Assembly: GCF_003944765.1 (NCBI RefSeq)
Contig: NZ_RWIU01000009.1
Coordinates: 62,001-126,000 of the forward strand
DNA from: Hymenobacter perfusus
Lineage (GTDB): Bacteria > Bacteroidota > Bacteroidia > Cytophagales > Hymenobacteraceae
Direction: 5' to 3'
Length of the DNA: 64,000 bases
The position numbers were made by a program, and so were the translations under genes. Of the stretch, positions 56,953-64,000 are shown in pieces. How positions within the stretch are numbered: the stretch's first letter is position 1; each line of letters starts with the position of its first letter. Below the pieces are notes generated by a model that saw only the letters and a list, made by a program, of their open reading frames with translations, did no database searches and was not told the origin of the DNA.

Positions 56953-59250
56953 ATGCTACCTGATCAGAATTCCCCCGCCCCCACTCACTCCGACGACAGC
57001 GCGGAGTCGCCCCAGCAGATACTGGAACGTCGCCTGGCCGAAATCCAAAACCGCCCGGCCGCGCCTGAGGATATTACGGAGCGCCCCGCCCAGGGTACCC
57101 CGCCCCTGCCCGCCGAGCCTGTTGGGGCCGGTACGGCCGAGTCGGCAGCGGCTACCGCTGCCCCCGAGCCGGATAGCCCCGAAGCAACGGCCGCAACGGA
57201 GTCTATCACCCACGTACCCGCCGAAGCGGCTACGGCGGAGGTGCATTCCGCCGGCGAGGCCCGCGCCATGGCGCACTACGGTACCACTTCTCCGGCCGCC
57301 GAGCAGCCTGCTGCGCCCACTGAGCCAGCGGAGGAACCAGCCACTACTTCAGAAGAAACACCGCAGGATACCGCCCGGCCCGAACCAGAAGCCCCGCACG
57401 TTACCCCAGTGGTGGAGGTAACCCCAGGCAATGTGGAAGCGTCCCTCGAAAGCGCCCCTACCGTTGGCTCCCTGCACACCTCCTCCGACGCGGCCGCCGT
57501 TGAGGGAGAGGAAGAATACGTACCGGAAGCGCCGGCCGTAGACTTCTCCACCCTGGATCTGCCCGCCCGGACGGCTCACCTGCTGCAGCTGCTGCGCCGC
57601 CCCGACGCCCGCCAGAACCGCAAGCAGATTTCTGACCTTTATCGCCTCTACGACACCCAGTTGCAAACCGAGCGTGCTACTGCCCGCCAGCACTTCGTGG
57701 ATCAGGGCAACCAGGCCGAGGAATTTGCTTACGCCGGCCCCGAGGGTCATCAGGACCTAACCAAAGCCTTCCAGGAGTTCCGTGACAGCCGGGCCCGCGA
57801 TGCCAAGGCCGAAGATGAGCAGCGCACCAAGAACCTGACCCATAAGCAGTACCTGCTCTCCCAGCTGCGCACCTTGGTAGAATCGGCTGAAACCAAGGAT
57901 AGTTCGGCCCGCATCAAGGCGCTGCAAAACGATTGGAAAGCCACCGGCCCGGTGCCCCAGAAGGAGGCCCAGGAGCTGTGGAACAGCTACCACGCGCTGC
58001 TCGACATTTACTATAACAACCGCGGCCTGTTCTTCGAAATGAAGGAGCTGGACCGTCGCCGCAACCTGGAGGCCAAGGAAGTCCTCATCACCCGCGCCGA
58101 GGCCCTGCAGCAGCAGCCCAGCATCAACAAGGCCCTGCAGGAGCTGCGGCAGCTGCACGATGAGTGGAAACACATCGGCCCCGTGCCTAACGAGCAACGC
58201 GAAACGCTCTGGCAGCGCTTCCTCCAGGCTTCGGAGCAGGTGCACAACCGCAAGCAGGAATTCCTGACAACCCGCCAGACCCAGGAAACGGCTAATCTAG
58301 AGCGTAAAACCGCCCTCATGGAGCAGCTACGGCCCTTCGGCGAATTCCAGACGGAGCGCGTGAATGAGTGGCGCGCCAAAACCGACGAACTGCAGAAGCT
58401 GAAGGAAGCCTGGGACGCCGCCGGCCTCGTCCCCCGCGACAAGGCCGAGCAGCTGAACCGGCAGTTCTGGGGTGCGTACAAGGCCTTTTTCCAGAAGAAA
58501 AATCAGTTCTTCAAGGCCCTCGACGAGGAAAAAAATACCAACCTCAAGCGCAAGCTCGACCTGTGTGAGCAGGCCGAAGCCGCTTTGCAGAGCGCAAACT
58601 GGGAAGAGGCTCGCGAAACCGTTATCCGCCTCCAGAAAGAATGGAAGCTGGTTGGCCGGGTACCCGAGAAGCAGTCGGACAAGGTCTGGAACCGTTTCCG
58701 GACCGCCTGCGACGCCTTCTTTGACCGCAAAAAAGAAGAAACCCGCCAGCGTGACCATCAGGTGCAGCAGCTCGGCCAGGAACAGACTCAGCACCTCGCG
58801 CAGGTAACCGAAGCAGTAACCGGTCTTTCTGCTGACCAGCCCGGCACGCTGGAGGGCTTCCGCCAGCACGTAAGCGAATGGCGGGCCTTCGACAGCGGAG
58901 CCCGCCACTCCGGGCAGGCGGAGGACAGGTTCCAGACGCTGATGGGCAAGTACCTCGACCAGGTACCGGGCCTCTCCTACGCCGACCGCACAGACCTGCT
59001 GTTTGCGCTGCAGATTGAGCGCCTCAAGTCGTCGCCCGACGCCCAGCAGCAGCTCTACAAGAAGGAGCAGACGTTGCGCCGGGAAATCAACGAGTTGGAA
59101 AATGACATTTCAACTCTTAAAACCAACCTGGAGTTTTTTGCCCGCTCCAAAAATGCCGGCCAGCTTCGGGAGGAATATCAGGGCCGCATCAATGAAGCCC
59201 AGACGCGGATTGACGGGCTGAAGCGCCAACTGCGGGCCGTAAGAAGCTAG
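56953..59250 (+). CDS. DUF349-repeat coiled-coil protein
   Basis: A 765-residue cytoplasmic protein. Residues 1-190 are an acidic Ala/Pro/Glu/Thr-rich disordered arm. Residues about 200-680 contain at least four DUF349 helical repeats, each with a W-K-x-x-G-x-V/P-P pattern: LQNDWKATGPVPQKEAQELW, LHDEWKHIGPVPNEQRETLW, LKEAWDAAGLVPRDKAEQLN and LQKEWKLVGRVPEKQSDKVW. The last 70 residues are a coiled coil (RREINELENDISTLKTNLEF). DUF349 proteins occur widely in Bacteroidota; the function is unknown, though a structural or RNA/ribosome-associated role has been proposed for some. A strong terminator follows. Confidence 0.88.
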   Translation: MLPDQNSPAPTHSDDSAESPQQILERRLAEIQNRPAAPEDITERPAQGTPPLPAEPVGAGTAESAAATAAPEPDSPEATAATESITHVPAEAATAEVHSAGEARAMAHYGTTSPAAEQPAAPTEPAEEPATTSEETPQDTARPEPEAPHVTPVVEVTPGNVEASLESAPTVGSLHTSSDAAAVEGEEEYVPEAPAVDFSTLDLPARTAHLLQLLRRPDARQNRKQISDLYRLYDTQLQTERATARQHFVDQGNQAEEFAYAGPEGHQDLTKAFQEFRDSRARDAKAEDEQRTKNLTHKQYLLSQLRTLVESAETKDSSARIKALQNDWKATGPVPQKEAQELWNSYHALLDIYYNNRGLFFEMKELDRRRNLEAKEVLITRAEALQQQPSINKALQELRQLHDEWKHIGPVPNEQRETLWQRFLQASEQVHNRKQEFLTTRQTQETANLERKTALMEQLRPFGEFQTERVNEWRAKTDELQKLKEAWDAAGLVPRDKAEQLNRQFWGAYKAFFQKKNQFFKALDEEKNTNLKRKLDLCEQAEAALQSANWEEARETVIRLQKEWKLVGRVPEKQSDKVWNRFRTACDAFFDRKKEETRQRDHQVQQLGQEQTQHLAQVTEAVTGLSADQPGTLEGFRQHVSEWRAFDSGARHSGQAEDRFQTLMGKYLDQVPGLSYADRTDLLFALQIERLKSSPDAQQQLYKKEQTLRREINELENDISTLKTNLEFFARSKNAGQLREEYQGRINEAQTRIDGLKRQLRAVRS

Positions 59251-59269
59251 CTTCACCCGATATTTCAGC

Positions 59270-59305
59270 AAAACACCGCGCCCGGTTAACAGGCGCGGTG
59301 TTTTT
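59270..59305 (+). terminator. Terminator after the DUF349 gene
   Basis: AAAACACCGCGCC pairs exactly with GGCGCGGTGTTTT over 9 bases, then a T-run. Confidence 0.92.
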
Positions 59306-59361
59306 ATTTTTCGACAGGTCAGTTAGTTAGTTTTTTTCAACAGGAAATTTCAGGAAAGTAC

Positions 59362-59392
59362 TTGCCCTGTTCGCCGGCAACGCCTACTTTTG
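59362..59392 (+). promoter_or_regulatory. Promoter of tRNA-Thr
   Basis: TTG at 59362-59364 and TACTTTTG at 59385-59392, spaced by 20 bases, match the Bacteroidota -33/-7 consensus. The tRNA begins 12 bases later. Confidence 0.75.
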
Positions 59393-59404
59393 TGCCACCT
59401 GAAT

Positions 59405-59477
<73 letters not shown>

Positions 59478-59489
59478 CTTAGCTAAATT

Positions 59490-59526
59490 AAGCCCGTGTA
59501 AATCAATGATTTGCACGGGCTTTTTT
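59490..59526 (+). terminator. Terminator after tRNA-Thr
   Basis: AAGCCCGTGTAAATCA pairs with TGATTTGCACGGGCTT with one G-T pair, followed by TTTTT. Confidence 0.88.
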
Positions 59527-59768
59527 ATTGGTGTGCCCGCTAGTGTGCCCCTTTGGCCTGAATACCGGCTCTTCTTACCTGTCTCGTAGCAAAAAAAGCC
59601 CCCATCCGTCGATGAGGGCTTTTTTTTGCAATAGGCTGGCTCTTGCCGCCGGGTCACATACCTGTAAACGGTCATGCCATCCTCAGCTCCAGTCGTCAAA
59701 CACATTTTGAAGAAACAGAAACGCCCCAGGTAGATACCGGGGCGTTTGCTGCAGGCATTACACCTGTT
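59527..59768. other. Spacer after tRNA-Thr with GTGTGCCC repeat and second terminator
   Basis: GTGTGCCC occurs twice (from 59531 and about 59543) directly after the tRNA terminator. A terminator, AAAAAAAGCCCCCATC with its complement, lies at 59591-59627. No gene is seen in this 240-base stretch. The repeated octamer so close to a tRNA 3' end could be an integration-site remnant, but no integrase is in the window. Confidence 0.45.
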
Positions 59769-60062
59769 TTAATAGGGGATGACTACAGGTCCAAGTGCAT
59801 CAAGCCAACCTTGCCAATAATCCATTTGACTTTGGTCTCCTACATAAACAGCGTAGTCATGATTAGATTTACCTGTCAGATACAAGTTGTACTTGTTTTC
59901 GTCACTTGGGTCAATGTTTACTTCACGCGACAGATCATACCCACCTTGCCAATAGTCTGCTCTTGAGTAGGCTACACGGCTAGTCGCTGCATTAGCACTG
60001 AGGCCAGGAGCAACACTTGTCAACCCTACGGCAGCAAGTAAGATGTACACTGCTTTTTTCAT
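59769..60062 (-). CDS. Small secreted protein with two DYWQG motifs
   Basis: A 97-residue protein with a clean signal peptide (MKKAVYILLAAVGLTSVAPG, cleavage near ANA-AT). The mature 72 residues have two copies of a short motif: SRADYWQGGYDLSRE and SQMDYWQGWLDALGP, with the linker DENKYNLYLTGKSNHDYAVY between. No cysteines. I do not recognise a family. Codon use is more AT-rich than the surrounding core genes, and it lies between a tRNA gene and an insertion sequence, so recent acquisition is plausible. A matrix or surface role is only a guess. Confidence 0.65.
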   Translation of the reverse strand: MKKAVYILLAAVGLTSVAPGLSANAATSRVAYSRADYWQGGYDLSREVNIDPSDENKYNLYLTGKSNHDYAVYVGDQSQMDYWQGWLDALGPVVIPY

Positions 60063-60113
60063 AACAAACAGAATCTATTGAGTGGAAGGATATACAATAG
60101 TATGTCTACCTAG

Positions 60114-60905
60114 AGAGTGTGGACAGTTAGCGCAACCAATCGAGTGCGGCGAGTAGGTGGGCAGTGGCCAAAAAGGAAACGGCGGTTTTATCGTAGCAGG
60201 TCGCGAAACCTCTGGCTTCCTTGAGTCGACCGAAGAACCGTTCGGCCTTATTGCGCTCGGCGTAGAGGTTCTGGTCGTAAGCCCGACGCTCGTTGCGGCT
60301 GGATTTGGGTGGAATGACGGGCTCGGCGTGGCGGCAGGCAATGGCGGCGAGCACGGCGTTGGTATCATAGGCGTTGTCGGCCACAACGGCCCCGGGCGCG
60401 TGGCGCAGCCCCGCTAACAAGACCGGCAACTGTGTGCAATTGACCCAATGGCCGGGCGTGAGCACCAAGTGTAAGCAGTTGCCCAACGCGTCAACCGCGG
60501 CGTGCAGTTTGGTGGAAAAGCTGCCCCGGCTGCGGCCTAAGCTTTCGGCTGCGGGCGTACTTTTTTTTGCCCGGCTGCGGCTTTGTGGGCCTTGAGGGTG
60601 GTCGAATCGACCAGCACCCAGGCGTAGTCGGGTTCTTGCACTGCTTGGAACAGGGCTTCCCACACCCCGGCTTGGGCCCAGCGCCGAAAGCGCCGCGCCA
60701 CCGTGTTCCAGGGGCCGAATCGCTCGGGTAAGTCGCGCCAAGAAATACCCGTTCGCACACGGTAAAGCACGGCGTTGACAAACAGCCGGTTGTCGCGCCC
60801 TCGACTTAGGCGGCCAAGCGTAAGGGGGGGCGACGGCTTTCCATTCGTGTTCACTTAATTCGTGGCGGCGCATGGGTCAAAAATACCTCTTACTGTCCAC
60901 ACACT
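60114..60905. mobile_element. IS5-family insertion sequence (IS427-like), 792 bp
   Basis: Terminal inverted repeats AGAGTGTGGACAGTTA (60114-60129) and its counterpart at 60890-60905 match at 14 of 16 bases. Both ends are flanked by CTAG (60110-60113 and 60906-60909), consistent with a 4-bp (or TA) target duplication. The element holds one transposase read in two frames. The right flank is a truncated histidine kinase gene but the left flank is unrelated, so the target was rearranged or deleted after insertion. Confidence 0.85.
60127..60873 (-). CDS. IS5-family transposase, split over two frames
   Basis: The N-terminal MRRHELSEHEWKAVAPP and the C-terminal half from about ESLGRSRGSFSTKLHAAVDA to HLLAALDWLR are in one frame. 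The middle (DNRLFVNAVLYRVRTGISWR, RFGPWNTVARRFRRW, WVLVDSTTLKAHKAAAG with the first catalytic Asp) is in another (60537-60854). The frame changes at a run of seven C (60824-60830) and at a run of eight A (about 60563-60570). IS427-type elements make transposase by programmed slippage at an A-run, so the second shift is probably normal; the C-run shift may be an inactivating extra base. The DDE residues appear intact: Asp in LVDSTT, Asp in VVADNAYD, Glu in NKAERFFGRLKE. Confidence 0.75.
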   Translation of the reverse strand: MRRHELSEHEWKAVAPPYAWPPKSRARQPAVCQRRALPCANGYFLARLTRAIRPLEHGGAALSALGPSRGVGSPVPSSARTRLRLGAGRFDHPQGPQSRSRAKKSTPAAESLGRSRGSFSTKLHAAVDALGNCLHLVLTPGHWVNCTQLPVLLAGLRHAPGAVVADNAYDTNAVLAAIACRHAEPVIPPKSSRNERRAYDQNLYAERNKAERFFGRLKEARGFATCYDKTAVSFLATAHLLAALDWLR

Positions 60906-60909
60906 CTAG

Positions 60910-61706
60910 GGGGCGTGGCCCGCAGCATAAACGAAATGGCCCGGCAGCTGGCCCGGCGCATGGCCGAGGAACGCCAGAACGAGCAGGCCCGCTACGAGCT
61001 TATCACCAGCCTCTCGCACGACCTCAAAAGCCCCCTTACGTCCATTCTGGGATACCTGGACCTACTGCAAACGCCGAGCGGCCTGACCGGTGATACCCCG
61101 CAGCACTACGTGGCCACCGCGCACCGCAAAGCCCTGCTGCTCAATTCCCGCATCAACCGCCTGTTCGAGTACAGCCAGCTCAGCACGCTTTCGGAGCGGG
61201 GGCTGCTGCAGATGGTGCCCACGCTGCTACGGCAGCTGGCTGGCGACTTTGTACCGCTGTTCGAGCGCCGGGGTATTACGGTCGAATTGACCTGTACACC
61301 TGCCACCGTACTGTTGCCCATCGACCACCATTACTGAGTGCGGGCGCTGGAAAACCTATTCGACAATGCCGTGCGCTACGCCGCCCCCGACTCCGTATTT
61401 TCTGTGTGCCTGACGCAGCTGCCGGATAAGGTGCAGCTGGTGCTGGCCAACCAAACCGAGCAGGTAAGTGAAGCGGATGCCGAGCGCCTCTTCGACCGGT
61501 TTTACCGGGGCGAGGCCGCCCGGCGCAGCGAAGGCAGCGGCCTGGGCCTGGCCATCACCCGCCGCATTCTGGAATTGCACCACAGCACCATTACCGCGCA
61601 TCGGGAAGGCTGTGAGCTGCAATTTAGAGTTACGATTCCCTACACGCCCCAGATGGCGAAAAGTCCACAAGGGAATTCGTCTCTGATAGCCCGGTACACC
61701 GGGTAA
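60910..61706 (+). pseudogene. Truncated sensor histidine kinase
   Basis: Directly after the IS right end a frame reads VARSINEMARQLARRMAEER, which is the end of a HAMP-like helix. The phospho-acceptor H-box SLSHDLKSPLTSILGYLDLL follows, then an in-frame TGA at 61335-61337. The same frame continues with the N-box RALENLFDNAVRYAAP, the F-box region LFDRFYRGEAARRSEG and the G-box GSGLGLAITRRIL, to a stop at 61706. The sensor and most of the HAMP domain are missing, removed at the IS boundary. No response regulator gene is adjacent. It is nonfunctional. Confidence 0.85.
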
Positions 61707-62483
61707 ACAGGCGCTTTATGTAAGTGGATATCGGCAGAGTTGATGCAGTGGACGGCAGATGCAGTCAAATGAACCCAGCGCCCCAACTGCCGCAGCCGAC
61801 GACGCTGCCACACACGCAGCAGCAGCAAACCCGGAATCAGCAGCAAGACCCAGTTATTGGCTTCGGGGTAGCTCGTGCCGTTAAGGTTGACCATAAAATT
61901 GACGCAGTACCAGCCGGTCAGCCGGCCCAGACGCGGCAGCAGCAGGGAGTAATCAGCACCGAAACCCTGCTAGCCCACGACGGGCGCGTGGCGGGCGCGT
62001 CGCTGCTGTCAACATCGGCGGCGTGTATATACTCGCATTGCCTTGGTTGGCAGGCAACGTGCCCCCCTGTTGGTCACTGACTGAAGCGCCCCACTACCAT
62101 TGCCCCAGAGGCAGTTTTCCAGCCGGTCCATGCCAACTCTTTGTTTTTTATACTAATCTGTTTGAATTGCTTCGTTCTTGCGGGTTCCTACCACCAGACC
62201 TTTGTAGTACTTGGTCGATAGTAAGGCAAAGCCCAGTACACGCAGGATATGATGGACCAGTCAACGGCTGCCCGTTACCAATGCCTTGAGGCTGAAGGAT
62301 GAGCATGACAGGCAAAATCTGGAAAAGCACAGCGGGCCATGCGAGGCAACGGTAGACCAGTCACAGGCCGAGGCTTCCTGCGTTATACTAATACTAACTT
62401 AGGTGCTGGCCGCTGCCAGACCGTAGCCGCGACGGGTCTTCGGGGCCGTCATTTCAACTACAGAACCCCTTAACCTTAATCAG
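61707..62483. other. Gene debris of about 780 bases
   Basis: On the minus strand at about 61700-61960 a short frame encodes a plausible membrane fragment (FGADYSLLLPRLGRLTGWYC, NNWVLLLIPGLLLLRVWQRR), closed by a stop at each end. Another minus-strand fragment at about 62158-62260 reads HHILRVLGFALLSTKYYKGL and VVGTRKNEAIQTD before a stop. Neither can be extended, and I cannot name the families. The rest shows no coding or RNA features. This fits decay around the insertion sequence. Confidence 0.45.
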
Positions 62484-63479
62484 ATGCAACAGCGCACATT
62501 AGGCACCAACGGCCTTCAGGTATCGGCTCTCGGCCTGGGCTGCATGGGCATGAGCTTCGGCCTGGGCCCGGCCGCCGATACGCAGGAAATGATTCAACTG
62601 ATTCGCGCCGCCGTGGAGCAGGGCGTAACCTTCTTCGACACGGCCGAGGTGTACGGCCCCTGGACCAACGAGCAGCTACTGGGCGAAGCGCTGGCACCCG
62701 TCCGCGACCAGGTGGTTATCGCCACCAAGTTTGGGTTCGACATCGACCAAGTTACCGGCCTGAACCGCGGCGGCCTGAACAGCCAGCCCGCGCAAATCCG
62801 GCAGATGGTGGACGCCTCGCTCCGGCGCCTGCGCACCGACCGCATCGACTTGCTCTACCAGCACCGCGTGGACCCCAACGTGCCTATAGAGGATGTGGCC
62901 GGGACTGTGAAGGACCTGGTTGCGGCGGGCAAAGTGAAGCACTTCGGCCTGAGTGAGGCCGGCGTGGAGGCCATCCGGCGGGCCCACGCCGTGCAGCCCG
63001 TGGCCGCCCTGCAGAGCGAGTACTCGCTGTGGTGGCGCGAGCCGGAACAAGCCATTATGCCCGTCCTGGAAGAGCTGGGCATTGGCTTTGTGCCGTTCAG
63101 CCCGCTGGGCAAAGGCTTTTTGACCGGTAAAATCGACGAGCACACCGAGTTCGACAAGTCGGACTTCCGCAACACGACGCCGCGCTTCTCGCCCGCAGTC
63201 CGCAAGGCCAACCAGGCCCTGGTGGATCTGCTCAGCCGCATTGCCCACGACAAGCAGGCCACGCCCGCCCAGATTGCCCTGGCCTGGCTGCTGGCCCAGA
63301 AGCCCTGGATTGCCCCCATTCCCGGCACCACCAAGCTGCACCGGCTGGCAGAAAACCTCGGCGCGGCGGCCCTGCCGTTGTCGGCCGACGACCTGCGGGA
63401 AATCGAGCTGGCCGCGGCGCACATGGCCTTTACCGGCGACCGGTACGCCGAAGCCCAGCAAAAGATAATAAACCGCTAG
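62484..63479 (+). CDS. Aldo/keto reductase (AKR13-like)
   Basis: A 331-residue TIM-barrel oxidoreductase. The catalytic tetrad is visible: Asp in VTFFDTAEVYG and Tyr in the same block, Lys in VVIATKFGFD, His in LLYQHRVDPNVP. NADP-binding C-terminal blocks are PGTTKLHRLAENLGAAAL and the GFVPFSPLGKGFLTG loop. The closest known type is the bacterial AKR13/YakC group acting on aldehydes. Stand-alone gene followed by a hairpin. Confidence 0.93.
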   Translation: MQQRTLGTNGLQVSALGLGCMGMSFGLGPAADTQEMIQLIRAAVEQGVTFFDTAEVYGPWTNEQLLGEALAPVRDQVVIATKFGFDIDQVTGLNRGGLNSQPAQIRQMVDASLRRLRTDRIDLLYQHRVDPNVPIEDVAGTVKDLVAAGKVKHFGLSEAGVEAIRRAHAVQPVAALQSEYSLWWREPEQAIMPVLEELGIGFVPFSPLGKGFLTGKIDEHTEFDKSDFRNTTPRFSPAVRKANQALVDLLSRIAHDKQATPAQIALAWLLAQKPWIAPIPGTTKLHRLAENLGAAALPLSADDLREIELAAAHMAFTGDRYAEAQQKIINR

Positions 63480-63516
63480 CCCGACGCGGGACCTTTATCC
63501 GAGGACCCGCGTCGGG
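63480..63516 (+). terminator. Hairpin after the aldo/keto reductase gene
   Basis: CCCGACGCGGG pairs with CCCGCGTCGGG over a 15-base loop; no T-run, so a weak terminator. Confidence 0.6.
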
Positions 63517-63540
63517 AGGATACACCCGCTAACCACTGCC

Positions 63541-64000
63541 ATGATGCAGCCCCAAACCCTAACCATTTTTGCGCGTGAGCTGGCCGGCGAGGTCATTCGG
63601 TTGAACGACCCGGACTACCCGCAGATTTACGCCATCATCCGTAAAGCCATCCGCATTACCTCAGAGCTCAACGCCATGCGGGTGGACGATAATGAGCAGG
63701 TGAACCATGTGTTCAGCGAGCTGATTAACCAGCCGGTAGACCCCACATTTTTCCTGATTCCGCCCTTCTACACCGACTTCGGGCACAACATCCGGATTGG
63801 CAAGAACGTCTTCGTGAACCACGCCTGCACCTTCATGGACCGGGGTGGCATCACGCTGGAAGACAACGTGCTAGTTGGCCCGAAGGTGAACCTCATCACC
63901 ACCAACCACCTGACCGAACCCGGGCAGCGGCGCGACACTGTTTCCCTGCCCATCGTGCTCAAGCAGGGCGCCTGGCTCGGGGCCAACGTGACGGTAATGC
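63541..64000 (+). CDS. Sugar O-acetyltransferase of the left-handed beta-helix family (partial)
   Basis: Frame open from ATG 63541 to the right edge (153 codons seen). N-terminal helical maltose/galactoside-acetyltransferase cap (residues about 1-65: YPQIYAIIRKAIRITSELNA), then PPFYTDFGHNIRIGKNVFVN, with the catalytic His in VNHACTFMDRG, and hexapeptide repeats (GITLEDNVLVGPKVNLITTN). This matches the MAA/LacA family, which acetylates sugars with acetyl-CoA. The C-terminus is outside the window. Confidence 0.88.
   Translation, partial: MMQPQTLTIFARELAGEVIRLNDPDYPQIYAIIRKAIRITSELNAMRVDDNEQVNHVFSELINQPVDPTFFLIPPFYTDFGHNIRIGKNVFVNHACTFMDRGGITLEDNVLVGPKVNLITTNHLTEPGQRRDTVSLPIVLKQGAWLGANVTVM

Noticed and set aside
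59490..59627. Integrative element attachment site at tRNA-Thr
   Set aside because: No integrase gene and no duplicate of the tRNA 3' end is present in the window; the GTGTGCCC doublet alone is too little.

Overview
The window looks like a chromosomal segment of a GC-rich Bacteroidota, most likely a Hymenobacter-like Cytophagales (inference). The supporting signs are a subtilase with a type IX secretion C-terminal sorting domain, a SusC/TonB-type receptor with an N-terminal carboxypeptidase-like domain, an HU/CCDC81-SPOR protein, several exact copies of the Bacteroidota -7 promoter element TAnnTTTG, starts without clear Shine-Dalgarno sites, and many GTCAT...GAGC intergenic palindromes.

Layout. 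1-930: 3' part missing, secreted FG-GAP/VCBS protein (minus). 1130-12953: lipoprotein, giant TPR protein, outer-membrane barrel, HU-SPOR protein, ExbB, ExbD, TonB, FolC, TrmB. 13146-25465: DinB-like protein, a TrpF-like protein without its catalytic residues, MnmA, lipoprotein, T9SS subtilase, zinc-ribbon protein, Rpe, TonB-dependent receptor, a frameshifted membrane gene, a Crp-like regulator and a DUF2911 protein.

25635-35718: a complete histidine operon, hisG-D-C-[imm50-kinase-thg1]-B-H-A-F-IE. It is preceded by a previously unmarked 42-codon leader peptide with seven histidines in eight codons and a terminator-like hairpin, i.e. a likely attenuator. Three non-biosynthetic genes sit inside it: an Imm50-type immunity protein, a T4 Pnkp-like P-loop kinase and a Thg1-like 3'-5' nucleotidyltransferase. 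The last two overlap and look like a 5'-end RNA repair pair. Almost every his junction is filled by a different inverted repeat reaching nearly from stop codon to start codon.

35750-41802: acetyltransferase, GT2, a two-repeat LAB_N membrane protein, nucleotide-sugar epimerase, glycerophosphodiesterase-like protein and an ArnT-like GT39, suggesting lipid-linked sugar transfer to the envelope. 41964-44114: a lower-GC gene of unknown function and about 1 kb with no convincing gene. 44115-59250: TPR protein, GyrA, HD hydrolase, Xre/RES toxin-antitoxin pair with a candidate operator, L,D-transpeptidase, fasciclin protein, flavin reductase, Maf, DUF1015, PdxH, YqgE, DUF349 protein. 59251-64000: tRNA-Thr(TGT), a small AT-richer secreted protein, an IS5-family element abutting a 5'-truncated histidine kinase pseudogene, gene debris, an aldo/keto reductase and a partial sugar acetyltransferase.

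The observations most worth following are: (1) the kinase-Thg1 pair with an immunity gene inside the his operon; (2) the his leader peptide and attenuator; (3) stop-to-start gap-filling hairpins built from repeated short words; (4) the GTCAT-GAGC repeat family, whose arms contain a 4-bp stem that covaries between copies.
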